Assembly: GCF_003815675.1 (NCBI RefSeq)
Contig: NZ_CP033918.1
Span: 2,046,001-2,110,000, forward strand
Direction: 5' to 3'
DNA length: 64,000 bases
DNA from: Chryseobacterium sp. G0186
GTDB taxonomy: Bacteria; Bacteroidota; Bacteroidia; Flavobacteriales; Weeksellaceae
Each line of letters opens with the position of its first letter. Position 1 is the stretch's first letter. Shown piece by piece: positions 16,386-25,084 of the stretch. The position numbers and the translations under genes are program-made. The notes under the pieces were generated by a model, which was given only the letters and a program-made list of their open reading frames with translations, was not told the DNA's origin and did not search any database.

Positions 16386-16996
16386 TTTTCTGCAAAATTC
16401 TTTAATAACTGAATACCGAAATGATGACTTTTTTCTGGATGAAACTGAGCACCAAATATATTTTTATGGTTGATAGCACTTGTAAACTTTATTCCATAAT
16501 CAGTTTCTGCAATGATATCATCATTATTTTCACATTTAAAATAGTATGAATGCAGAAAATAATATCTCGGATTTTCATCTAGATCTTGTAATAGAGGCGT
16601 TTCTTTGGTTAATTGTATATCATTCCATCCCATATGAGGCAATGGTAGTTTAGCAGAAACCTGTGCAGCATCAAATTTATGAACATGGGCATCTACCCAG
16701 CCCAGACCTTCTAAGTTTCCTTCATCACTACCCTTAGCCATCATTTGCATCCCTACACAAACCCCTACTACAGGAAGCCTTTTCTCTAGAACCAACTCAT
16801 TTACTTTATCTTTCATTCCAGAGTCATTAAATCGTTGCATTGCATAATCAAAATGCCCAACACCGGGAAGAATAAGTTTAGTTGCCTGTTCCAGATCTTC
16901 TACTTTTTTGGCTGTTGCTGCAGGAATATTAAGCTGTTTAAAAATATTTAAAAAAGCATTAATATTACCTACACCATAATCTATTATTGTTACCAT
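16379..16996 (-). CDS. wbuY: HisH paralogue: glutaminase subunit for sugar amidation (WbuY type)
   Basis: A 205-residue class I glutamine amidotransferase. The triad is complete: Cys80 in VVGVCVGMQMM, His186 and Glu188 in GAQFHPEKSH. TIIDYGVGNINAF and LILPGVGHFD are the other conserved segments. It should release ammonia from glutamine and pass it through the HisF-like partner. It lies between the WbpG-like amidotransferase (one-base gap) and the HisF-like gene (seven-base overlap), an arrangement known for WbpG-HisH2-HisF2 in Pseudomonas and WbuX-Y-Z in E. coli. A role in histidine synthesis is unlikely in this setting. Confidence 0.87.
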   Translation of the reverse strand: MVTIIDYGVGNINAFLNIFKQLNIPAATAKKVEDLEQATKLILPGVGHFDYAMQRFNDSGMKDKVNELVLEKRLPVVGVCVGMQMMAKGSDEGNLEGLGWVDAHVHKFDAAQVSAKLPLPHMGWNDIQLTKETPLLQDLDENPRYYFLHSYYFKCENNDDIIAETDYGIKFTSAINHKNIFGAQFHPEKSHHFGIQLLKNFAEKC

Positions 16997-16997
16997 T

Positions 16998-18146
16998 TTA
17001 TTTGAATGCTCTTTTTTCTAATCCTAACATCTGCATTACCTTTGTTCCTAGCTGAATAAGTTTATAGTTATTTTTATAATCCATAAAGTTTTTATTCTGC
17101 CCATTGAAGTATGACCATAGTTCCTCTGTAGTAAAATCTAGTTTTTTAGCTACATATTCGAATTCCTTCATCAACTCATCTTCTGGTAACTCTGGAGATG
17201 AAACTCTCTTTAAAGCATCTTCTCTTGTCATTTGTCCTGTTAAAACTAAAGATGACAAGTGGTTTTTCCTTTTGTCAAAACCAAACTTTCTTGGTAACCA
17301 AAAAGCCTCGTACCACCTTGTAAATCTAGACTCATGATGCTTGTGTTTGTAGCGCTGCCATCCATATTCATTTTCCAATAGATCTTCCGCCTCTTTCTTA
17401 AGAAACTTAACATGATCCAAAGGCTTTACTACTCTAACACCATTGATCAATCTGTATTGAATTTTATACTTGAAGATATCACATGTTGGGAAAGTTTTAA
17501 GCTTTCTGCTTCCGAACTTTTTGTGAATATCATTCACATACTTCATATCAGTTTGATAGTAAGCACCCCAAGCTAAAGGTTCTCTTACACATTCAGTAGA
17601 AAAGTTTCCACCAGTAAGGATATATTTGATACCATTTTTGGCACAATAGTTATAAAGTGATGAGAAAAACACTAAGTCTTGTGGAGTATCAATGTCTGGA
17701 ACCTGAGATTTGATAAAAGCTCTTTGAAGATCCTTCATTTCTTCCCAATTAATAACATCTGTATATAAGTCTACTCCCAATCCATCAACAAGGTTTTTGA
17801 TATTATTGGTTGACACATCTGAATTCCAACCGGCATCTACATGGTAAAGAAGTGGTCTTAGCCCCCATTTTTTCACAGCAAGATGTACAAGGAAAGAACT
17901 ATCCAAACCTCCGGAAATACCAATAATACAATCATGGTCCTTGCCTTTTCCCTCTGCTTTTATTTTATCAATAACTTTTTGTATTTCGGCTTCTCCTTGT
18001 TCATTGGGATGCCAATAAGGTAAAATATTATTATAGTAATTGTGACAGTAGTCACACATTCCTTTTTCGTCAAAGATAATAGACTCGTCTGTACTGTCCA
18101 TAATACAGTTGGTACATACCTGGACTTCTTGCTTTTTTATTTCCAT
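16998..18146 (-). CDS. wbuX: N-acetyl sugar amidotransferase (WbpG/WbuX type)
   Basis: A 382-residue PP-loop ATPase. CTNCIMDSTDES (Cys11, Cys14) and MCDYCHNY (Cys31, Cys34) form a zinc-ribbon-like site. SGGLDSS at 78-84 is the PP-loop that activates the substrate with ATP. Homologues WbpG and PseA/LegG-type enzymes turn an acetamido group into an acetamidino group using ammonia from HisH/HisF. The gene is the first of the trio. A -7 box at 18158-18165 gives it its own promoter, so amidation, FnlA-C and downstream genes may form a sub-operon. The exact sugar is inferred to be L-FucNAc or another HexNAc of the unit. Confidence 0.88.
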   Translation of the reverse strand: MEIKKQEVQVCTNCIMDSTDESIIFDEKGMCDYCHNYYNNILPYWHPNEQGEAEIQKVIDKIKAEGKGKDHDCIIGISGGLDSSFLVHLAVKKWGLRPLLYHVDAGWNSDVSTNNIKNLVDGLGVDLYTDVINWEEMKDLQRAFIKSQVPDIDTPQDLVFFSSLYNYCAKNGIKYILTGGNFSTECVREPLAWGAYYQTDMKYVNDIHKKFGSRKLKTFPTCDIFKYKIQYRLINGVRVVKPLDHVKFLKKEAEDLLENEYGWQRYKHKHHESRFTRWYEAFWLPRKFGFDKRKNHLSSLVLTGQMTREDALKRVSSPELPEDELMKEFEYVAKKLDFTTEELWSYFNGQNKNFMDYKNNYKLIQLGTKVMQMLGLEKRAFK

Positions 18147-18157
18147 TTATTTTTTTG

Positions 18158-18165
18158 CAAAATTA
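18158..18165 (-). promoter_or_regulatory. -7 box before the amidotransferase gene
   Basis: TAATTTTG on the minus strand fits TAnnTTTG and lies 12 bases before the ATG at 18146. The 163-base spacer here is the largest intact gap in the middle of the locus and contains no gene. No good -33 was found. Confidence 0.5.
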
Positions 18166-18309
18166 GCGATTTACATTATAAATTTTAAAACATTAAGAGG
18201 TTATAAATTAATTTTAGAAAAACACCTCTTTTTTTCTACTACAAAACATGTTCCTTTTCTAAAGAATCAAAAAATATTGAAGCTTTATTATATTGGATAG
18301 AAACTTTTC

Positions 18310-18951
18310 TTATAGTTTATTACTATTGTTCTCATTAATAAGACCTTTTTTTTCTATAAAGGCTTTTACATCATTAAATAAATGACCAGATTCCTTTATC
18401 GTTTTATCATCCCATTCCCACCATTTTGTATCGAGTAATTTCTCTATGACATCATCATCAAATCTCTTTCTAATCATTCTTGCCGGATTACCTCCCCATA
18501 TTTCATAGGGTCCTACATTTTTGGTCACAACACTTCCCATCCCTAAAACTGCTCCGTCTCCAATGGTAACATTGGCCTTTATGAGAACATTATTTCCAAT
18601 CCAAACATCATTACCCACTTTCGTAGAGGTATCTAATGAGAATTTATGATAGGCAAATTTTTGTGGAAGATGATCTTTATTTTCATTAAAAACCGGAGAG
18701 GTAGAAACCCAATCTAAGGTATGAGGCGGACCTCCAATAATGATATTTGCACCTAGTGAACAAAAAGCTCCTATTGAAGAGTTAATAATAACACAATCGT
18801 ATCCTACATCTGAATGTTTACCAATTGTAGAACCTACAACCTGGCTACCAGCACTCACTTTAGACGTTTTATGAATCTGAGAATCAACAACAGCCTTAAA
18901 TCTAATTTTTTTCAAAAGTTTAGACCAATAGTATTCAATTTTGTTTAGCAT
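18310..18951 (-). CDS. Hexapeptide-repeat acyltransferase (CatB/WbbJ-like)
   Basis: A 213-residue left-handed beta-helix protein. Imperfect hexapeptides run from about residue 25 (HKTSKVSAGSQVVGSTIGK, CSLGANIIIGG) through VGNDVWIGNNVLIKANVTIG and VLGMGSVVTKNVGPYEIWGG to NPARMIRKRF, and a C-terminal helix follows. The putative catalytic His is in GGPPHTLDW. The family O- or N-acetylates sugars or antibiotics. In this locus it may acetylate a glycan hydroxyl or the 4-amino sugar made by the aminotransferase. It overlaps the upstream glycosyltransferase by seven bases. Confidence 0.85.
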   Translation of the reverse strand: MLNKIEYYWSKLLKKIRFKAVVDSQIHKTSKVSAGSQVVGSTIGKHSDVGYDCVIINSSIGAFCSLGANIIIGGPPHTLDWVSTSPVFNENKDHLPQKFAYHKFSLDTSTKVGNDVWIGNNVLIKANVTIGDGAVLGMGSVVTKNVGPYEIWGGNPARMIRKRFDDDVIEKLLDTKWWEWDDKTIKESGHLFNDVKAFIEKKGLINENNSNKL

Positions 18952-20162
18952 AATTCAATAGATTTTTTCGAAATTACAGAATAATAAAATTCTTTTGCTA
19001 GTGGTGAATTAGCTTTCTCGAGCATATTCTTATATACATCAGGATCATTAAGAATTTCTATAAGTACCTTTTCTATTTCTTCTATGGATTCATTTCTCAG
19101 GAAACGACAATTTCCACCAATATCTACATGGGTCATCCCATCCCAATATTTGAAAATAGCAGGTTTACCTGCCCCTACTGCCTGCTCCCACAGAACTGAA
19201 TGGGTTCCCGGAAAAATAATTAAGTCAGACATAAGTAAATAATCTAATATTTTCTCCTGGGAAAGCCATCCCACGAATATTATATTTTCAGAGTTCAAAA
19301 GTTGGTCTATCATTTCTTTACTTTCAGGAGCAATGACTCCAAAAACAACCAACTTAAATTTTTTATTCGAATTCTTGATATTCCTTACAGCTTCTAAAAC
19401 AAGATGAATATTTTTCTGAAAGTCAATTTTACCACCTGTCAAAATAACAAATTCATCATCTTCAATTCGTAATTCTTTTCTAAGATTAACTCCTACATTA
19501 TTATTAATTAGTTCCTGTAATTTGTGGTCGTCAACCCCCATTCTCAAGAACTTTATTTTTTCATCCGGTAACTGATACGCATCTTTCAGGAAATCGCATC
19601 GAAGAGGAGTAACGCCATAGAAAAATTTAATATTATTTTTTATTTTTTTTCCTATCAATCTCCATATTAAGTGATGAAAAACATTCTTAGAAACCCAAGA
19701 TTTTGCACTGTTAATATAGTCTGTGTGGCAATCAGAATATACAGTCACATTATTCTTTTTGGCATATTCCATTACCGGCAGTATATCCATAAAAGAATAA
19801 TCATGAATAAATAAAATATCCGGAGCTTCTTCTACAATATGTTTCATCAGATTGTCATAGATTCTAATAAAACTATTCAATTGATGAAATGGTTTTTTAT
19901 AATCTAATCTTATAACCTTATAGCCGTCTTTTGCCATATATTCTCCTCCGGATGGAAGTATGCATGGTTTACCATTACTATCAAATGAGACCAATGATGC
20001 TATTACAGTAACATCATATCCCATCTCTTTATGATACTTTGGTAACATGTTTTCCTGATAAGAAAAATCATCAATATAAAAACATGATAAACAAAGGTGT
20101 ACTATCTTAGCCTTATTATTTTCTGACTTTGTCAAAGATGTTTCGTTATATTTTTTTTCCAT
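18945..20162 (-). CDS. Glycosyltransferase family 4
   Basis: A 405-residue GT-B protein. The N-terminal acceptor domain has IVHLCLSCFYIDDFSYQENM (start of the first Rossmann fold), GGEYMAKDGYKVIRLDY and LFIHDYSFMDILP. The donor domain has VILTGGKIDFQKNIHLVLEA, FVGWLSQEKILDYL, and DLIIFPGTHSVLWEQAVGAGKP with the expected E-x7-E-like pattern partly changed. Substrates are not predictable. It overlaps the downstream acyltransferase by seven bases and is separated by 94 bases from the GT2 gene. Confidence 0.83.
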   Translation of the reverse strand: MEKKYNETSLTKSENNKAKIVHLCLSCFYIDDFSYQENMLPKYHKEMGYDVTVIASLVSFDSNGKPCILPSGGEYMAKDGYKVIRLDYKKPFHQLNSFIRIYDNLMKHIVEEAPDILFIHDYSFMDILPVMEYAKKNNVTVYSDCHTDYINSAKSWVSKNVFHHLIWRLIGKKIKNNIKFFYGVTPLRCDFLKDAYQLPDEKIKFLRMGVDDHKLQELINNNVGVNLRKELRIEDDEFVILTGGKIDFQKNIHLVLEAVRNIKNSNKKFKLVVFGVIAPESKEMIDQLLNSENIIFVGWLSQEKILDYLLMSDLIIFPGTHSVLWEQAVGAGKPAIFKYWDGMTHVDIGGNCRFLRNESIEEIEKVLIEILNDPDVYKNMLEKANSPLAKEFYYSVISKKSIELC

Positions 20163-20256
20163 TTGTATTTACACTTTGATAAGATTATTTTAAATTTGAT
20201 CTAGTCATTTATTTTTGATTTGATCTCTAAATAAAAATCTTCTTTTAAAAAGGAGA

Positions 20257-21240
20257 CTACCATTTTATCAATTTTTTATTTTTCAATATTGAGAATACAT
20301 GCAAATAAAGTGGCATACTCATATTAAAAATAAAAATCTGTATTCTATATTTTAAAATTTCTGACTTAGAAATTTCATTTACTAATTTCTGATTTTTCTT
20401 AATTTCACTTATAAACAGTCTGCGATCTTCTAATGATGCTGTTAAAATATTATCAAAAGCACCATTAAAAGCTAGCCCTATATAGTTGTAAAACTTAATT
20501 TTAATTTTATCCTCCGTAACATTTTCTTTTAAAAAAAGACTTGTAGCCTCCATCACTTGTAAAAGATCAAATGACTTTTTTGAATTGGCTGTTCTTGTAA
20601 TTGATTGAGGGTTATGATAGACATTATAATATGACTTTTCAACAAAAAGGACGGTTTTTGCATAATAAAATGCCCTTGGACTAAATTCATTATCTTCATG
20701 ATAAATACCTGCCTTAAAAAAAAGCTGATTCTCTGCCAAAAAGGATCTTTTAAAAATATTAAGCCATACAGGAAATCCAATAAAGGATGAATTTAAAATA
20801 TAGTCTTTTCCTGAAAGAATTTGATTATAAAATGTAACATCTTCTTCACGAACAACTCCTTGGTCATTTTTAAAATCCGTTGCTCTAAAATGTAAAATAT
20901 CCAAGTCATTTTTTTCACAAAGATTATACATTTCTGCGAGACAATTATTATTTATCCAATCATCAGAATCAATAAACCATACATACTTTCCCTTAGCGTT
21001 ACGAATTCCGGTATTTCTAGCTTCACTAAGTCCTTTATTCTCTTGTGAAAAAATATGAATATTATTATGAGAGCTTAAATACTCCTGAGCAATTTCCAGA
21101 CTTTTATCTTTTGATCCATCATTAATGACTAAAACTTCATATTCGTCTGATGATAAATCTTGTGAAAAGCAACTATCTAAACATCTTTTTATAAAGTTCT
21201 CAACTTGATATGCAGGTACTATTAAAGAAAACTTAATCAT
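20257..21240 (-). CDS. Glycosyltransferase family 2
   Basis: A 327-residue GT-A enzyme. FSLIVPAYQVENFIKRCLDS opens the fold, VLVINDGSKDKSLEIA gives the nucleotide site, GLSEARNTGIRNAKGKYVWFIDSDDWI contains the DxD metal site, and EDNEFSPRAFYYAK fits the ED motif. A C-terminal tail with Lys-rich and hydrophobic segments (MSMPLYLHVFSILK) may contact the membrane. It acts on the lipid-linked repeat unit on the cytoplasmic side. Its start shares one base with the stop of the preceding gene (TAATG), indicating coupled translation. Confidence 0.87.
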   Translation of the reverse strand: MIKFSLIVPAYQVENFIKRCLDSCFSQDLSSDEYEVLVINDGSKDKSLEIAQEYLSSHNNIHIFSQENKGLSEARNTGIRNAKGKYVWFIDSDDWINNNCLAEMYNLCEKNDLDILHFRATDFKNDQGVVREEDVTFYNQILSGKDYILNSSFIGFPVWLNIFKRSFLAENQLFFKAGIYHEDNEFSPRAFYYAKTVLFVEKSYYNVYHNPQSITRTANSKKSFDLLQVMEATSLFLKENVTEDKIKIKFYNYIGLAFNGAFDNILTASLEDRRLFISEIKKNQKLVNEISKSEILKYRIQIFIFNMSMPLYLHVFSILKNKKLIKW

Positions 21241-22031
21241 TACTTTTTAATTTTTGATAAAATAAATCTTCTAATTGGTAATAGAGAAGGCATTAGTTTA
21301 TTATTAACAAATTTTTCACCTGCAATTTTACCTTTTTCAAGTAAGGAAAACTTTAAACTTTTAGTAGTGCATTGAGTATACAAATTCATTATTCTCTGAG
21401 TATGAAACTCATCTATTCCAAACATTCTTGAATACCAAGAATGATACATAATTGGAACTTTATTCTGATTATATACAATAGTCGTGTATCCATCCTTATC
21501 TTGTTCTGCATCTAAATAAAATGTTTTAAACTTAGTGTTCAGCCAAATAAAAAAAGGATAAAAAGGTTCATAATTATCTGTAATATTATATTCATGTGGC
21601 AGATTATCGGGTATAAATTTAGAATAATCTACTCCATTTTTTATATATTGATCTATTTCCGATAATGAGAAATGCTTTCGGATTTCTTTGACATTAAAAA
21701 TATTAAAAAACGGATTTGTAACAACCGGATTACCTGTACGGATAGATAAAGCACCTCCATCTCTTACTCCACAATTAACATAGTCATTTTTTATTACAAA
21801 TTCCAGTAAATCAAGGAGCGCATTGTTATCAATTACAAATGCGTCTTCATCAATGTTAATAGCATAATCTATATCATATTTTAAAATGTCATACAAATAG
21901 CCATGTGCTGAGGTATAAGTAAGCCTTTTTCTTTCAAAAGGAATTAAAATAGTGTTGTTACTTGCTTTATACAAGGCATAATTCATTGACCTTGTAAAAA
22001 TCATTATTTTATAATTTTCAAACTTCATCAT
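21240..22031 (-). CDS. Unassigned protein, possible glycosyltransferase
   Basis: A 263-residue protein I cannot place in a named family. The segment DYAINIDEDAFVIDNNALLDLLEFV resembles a GT-A DxD region (IDED), and GVRDGGALSIRTGNP and FYPFFIWLNTKFKTFYLD fit substrate-binding loops. No signal peptide or membrane helix is seen. It is tightly packed between the EpsG-type polymerase (adjacent, no gap) and the GT2 gene (TAATG overlap). A role as a glycosyltransferase on the repeat unit is likely but unproven. Two adjacent ATG codons (22031, 22028) could serve as start. Confidence 0.6.
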   Translation of the reverse strand: MMKFENYKIMIFTRSMNYALYKASNNTILIPFERKRLTYTSAHGYLYDILKYDIDYAINIDEDAFVIDNNALLDLLEFVIKNDYVNCGVRDGGALSIRTGNPVVTNPFFNIFNVKEIRKHFSLSEIDQYIKNGVDYSKFIPDNLPHEYNITDNYEPFYPFFIWLNTKFKTFYLDAEQDKDGYTTIVYNQNKVPIMYHSWYSRMFGIDEFHTQRIMNLYTQCTTKSLKFSLLEKGKIAGEKFVNNKLMPSLLPIRRFILSKIKK

Positions 22032-23147
22032 TTAAAAAATTGTTTCGTTAATAATTCTAAGAGCAAAAATCAGCTGTATAAACGTGATTGCAATTAGGTA
22101 TATCCAAAATGAAATATTATTTTTTTTACTTAAAAATATATAAAAAAGTGGGAAAGAATAAATAGTAAAATGATCCGTAATTCTTTCAACCAATAAAACA
22201 GATCTAAATAAAGAGTATATTAAAATTCCAATTGTTAGAACATTTAATAATTTATAATATATCTGATTCTCATCTCTTTTTAAAACTAATATAAAACACA
22301 TAATAAAAAAGAATAAGAACTTAAGAGAAAATTTTTCTGCTTCAAACATTCCAAATCCTGTTGAATAGGTTCCTAGCTTACTTAGGAAAGAGGACTCAAT
22401 TCCTATAGATCCTAAAGTTTGGAAAAAGAAAACCCCCAATGGAGCTGACAAATTCAAAAAATACATAAGAAAGGCCATCACAAGTACTCCTATATGTATC
22501 TCTTTTTTTAGTTGTTTTGAAAACAATAGAATTATAAGAATAATAGCACCAAAAATAGCTGATGTATGTAATGTAGTTGCTAACCCAAACAAACTTCCAA
22601 CTATTAAATATTTTAAATATTTATTTTTTTTAGTGTCTAAGGCAAAAGCAGCTGCTGCATAAATAATAGAGTACGCGATACTTACTCTCATTAAGATTGC
22701 ATTGGCATATAATCCAAAAAAAGCAATATAAAGAAGGAGGAATAGAGATGAAAAAAATACAATTTTCTTTTTCACTTCGGGAGCCCACTCTGCATTATAA
22801 TCTTTTATAATTTTTTTGGAAGCGTAATTAATTATCAACATGTTGATAACACACACAACTCCCATATAAACACTGCTCTCCTCTGTGAAAAGTTTAATAA
22901 TTTTAGTCACAAAACGAAACCCTGGCTCAAAAGCAGAAATATTTCTGTATTCACTAAGATCCGAATCCTCATCTGCCCAATAACTCAAATACATAATGGT
23001 ATCTGGTACTTTATCTGTTCTTGTTCCTATAAGATAAGAAAAAACAAGAATAACATATAAGGCACCAAACGACCTGTTTATACTCTTGTTAAAAAAGACC
23101 AAAAGAAGTACAGATAGAACGTATATAATTAGAATTGGAATATCCAT
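22032..23147 (-). CDS. wzy: EpsG-family polysaccharide polymerase (Wzy-like)
   Basis: A 371-residue polytopic membrane protein with about ten hydrophobic segments. The N-terminal pattern SYLIGTRTDKVPDTIMYLSYW and FEPGFRFVTKII is typical of EpsG proteins, where an Arg-Asp motif and a later aromatic stretch are conserved. EpsG-type proteins take the place of Wzy, joining repeat units at the periplasmic face. No other polymerase candidate exists in the locus. The gene follows the broken acyltransferase and abuts the next gene. Confidence 0.82.
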   Translation of the reverse strand: MDIPILIIYVLSVLLLVFFNKSINRSFGALYVILVFSYLIGTRTDKVPDTIMYLSYWADEDSDLSEYRNISAFEPGFRFVTKIIKLFTEESSVYMGVVCVINMLIINYASKKIIKDYNAEWAPEVKKKIVFFSSLFLLLYIAFFGLYANAILMRVSIAYSIIYAAAAFALDTKKNKYLKYLIVGSLFGLATTLHTSAIFGAIILIILLFSKQLKKEIHIGVLVMAFLMYFLNLSAPLGVFFFQTLGSIGIESSFLSKLGTYSTGFGMFEAEKFSLKFLFFFIMCFILVLKRDENQIYYKLLNVLTIGILIYSLFRSVLLVERITDHFTIYSFPLFYIFLSKKNNISFWIYLIAITFIQLIFALRIINETIF

Positions 23148-23226
23148 TTAATATTTACTAAGCTTATTTAATTTTAATTCTATTGTTTTAGAATTTCCGT
23201 AATTAGATCAACATTACATTTTGTTT

Positions 23227-23805
23227 TCACCAGATCCTTATGTTTTTTTTATAACAAGAAATATCTTTATTATATATATCTGGGTTGTTTTCTAGCACTC
23301 CTATTGTTTCATCATTAAATCTTTTCTTATAACTTTAGCAGGCTACTACCAATAATACTATAACTAGGAAAAGATTTTGCTACCACTGTTCCATCATCTA
23401 CTACGCAACCACTCTCTAATCCAACTCTTGATACAATAGTAGATCCAAACCCGATCCTACAATTATTTCCTATAATTATTTTTCTTTAGAATATCCACTC
23501 TTTTCATTGTTAATCAACATTGGGCCTATTGAATAGCTAAATAAGCCATCTATGAAATGATTTCCTCCCAGAATAAACTTAACATTCTCTGCAATGGAAC
23601 AAAAGATTCCTATTTCTAAACCAGCATTCTTTTCACCATAGTCAAATACTTCTAATGGACCATAACTAAATCGCCCTAGCTTAACTCTACCTTTACTAAA
23701 TAAACTTTTTGCAGTCGCGAAATTATGTGAATTAAATTTTCTCCATTTAATTTTGAAAACAACTACTGCAATTATAGATTTAATATATGAAAACAGTCTA
23801 CTCAT
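23227..23805 (-). pseudogene. Frameshifted hexapeptide acyltransferase
   Basis: The first 109 codons (23805 to the stop at 23476) encode the N-terminal half of a CatB-like acyltransferase, ending in NNEKSGYSKEK. The rest is present downstream in other frames. After a shift at the T5 run 23479-23483 the minus strand reads IIIGNNCRIGFG, STIVSRVGLESG and CVVDDGTVVAK, which are hexapeptide repeats. A second indel near 23341-23343 and a third near 23322-23325 are needed to reach KRFNDETIGVLENNPDIY, which ends around 23227. All three breaks look like single-base changes in short homopolymers. Either the gene is decaying or the sequence carries homopolymer errors. Its start overlaps the end of wzx by eight bases. 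Confidence 0.8.
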
Positions 23806-25084
23806 CCTTGTAAAGTTTTTTTCGAAATTTATTTAAAATATAAAAGGTGAATCCAATTTCCAGAAATGCGGAAAATGTCACTGCAAGTGGCATTATAACA
23901 ATACTTTTAAACAAAAGTAATCCACAAATAATAAAAATAAAATACCCAATAAAGGCAATGGTTTGATTATAGGCCACCATTTTATACAACCCATGGGGAA
24001 CAAATACAAAACTCATAATAGCCCCAACCGTTAAAGGAGTAAAGACACTAAAGCTTATGGCCACCAACAATGGATATGCATCCAGCATATTTACTCCACC
24101 CAAAAGAGTAATAATAGAATTACCAAAAACAACTAAAAACAAAATAATAAAAATTCCAATTAAAGCTTCATATTTAATAATTTTCTTTACTAAATTATAT
24201 TTTGCGTTTCCTACAATCTTTGGAAAAATAGCTCCATTAATGTTAGCAGTAATCATTGTAGGAACCAGAAATACTTTTATTGCCAAATCATAAAGAGCAA
24301 CATCTTTGGTTGAAAAAAAAATTGCAATTAAGGTAGTTGTACTCTGCTGTTTAATAGCATTGGCGGAATTAGATGCAAAAAATGGTGAAGACATCTTGAT
24401 CCATTTCTTAATTTCATTTATACTTGGTCTAATAATGCTGACTTTATCTTTATACAAAATAATATAAAATAAATATAATGATGATAGTAAATTAAATATT
24501 ACAGTTATGGCTGTAAACACCAATATGTTTTCTTTTTCCTTGACGAAAATAAAAATAAATGGTAGAGAAAAGAGTTTAAAAATAAGTTGTACAATTGTTA
24601 CTACTTTCATTCGTTGCAATCCCTGAAAATACCATTGAGGATAAAGAACAAAACTAAAGATATTAATAAAGCATAGGAAATAAATTAATCCATTTTCTAT
24701 TAAGCCAGGCACTAAAAATATGATCGCTGCAAAAACAATAAGTGACAATAAAAACAATGAGAGCTTGGCATAAAAAACAACCGAAAAAGTCTTACTGATT
24801 TCATTGGGTTTGTCCCGCGATAAAGAGATCTCTTTTAAAGCTGGAAAATCAAATCCAAATGTAATAATGGTTTGAAAATAGGTGGCAATATTTACTCCTA
24901 CAACATAGACCCCATAATTTGTTGGGCCTAAAACCCGTATTAAATACGGATAGATAAGAATGTAGAAAAAAGAGTTTAAAATTTGAAAGACAGTCATGAA
25001 GATATAATTCTCCACAACTGTCTTATTATTTTTTACACTAAGTTTAATCTTAGATAAACTATCTTTTACATTAAAGTCTTTCAT
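23798..25084 (-). CDS. wzx: Wzx-type flippase
   Basis: A 428-residue polytopic protein of the MATE/MOP polysaccharide transporter family. About 12 membrane spans are visible; conserved parts are YLIRVLGPTNYGVYVVGVNIATYF, FDFPALKEISLSRD and FASNSANAIKQQSTTTLIA. It should move the lipid-linked repeat unit across the inner membrane. The frame extends upstream through two TTG codons to 25090, but the ATG at 25084 is the more likely start. It overlaps the dehydrogenase gene by 14 bases. Confidence 0.88.
   Translation of the reverse strand: MKDFNVKDSLSKIKLSVKNNKTVVENYIFMTVFQILNSFFYILIYPYLIRVLGPTNYGVYVVGVNIATYFQTIITFGFDFPALKEISLSRDKPNEISKTFSVVFYAKLSLFLLSLIVFAAIIFLVPGLIENGLIYFLCFINIFSFVLYPQWYFQGLQRMKVVTIVQLIFKLFSLPFIFIFVKEKENILVFTAITVIFNLLSSLYLFYIILYKDKVSIIRPSINEIKKWIKMSSPFFASNSANAIKQQSTTTLIAIFFSTKDVALYDLAIKVFLVPTMITANINGAIFPKIVGNAKYNLVKKIIKYEALIGIFIILFLVVFGNSIITLLGGVNMLDAYPLLVAISFSVFTPLTVGAIMSFVFVPHGLYKMVAYNQTIAFIGYFIFIICGLLLFKSIVIMPLAVTFSAFLEIGFTFYILNKFRKKLYKDE

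Noticed and set aside
18184..18240. AAGAGGT...ACCTCTT hairpin followed by T on the plus strand
   Set aside because: All nearby genes are on the minus strand and the loop is over 20 bases, so it is not a useful terminator.
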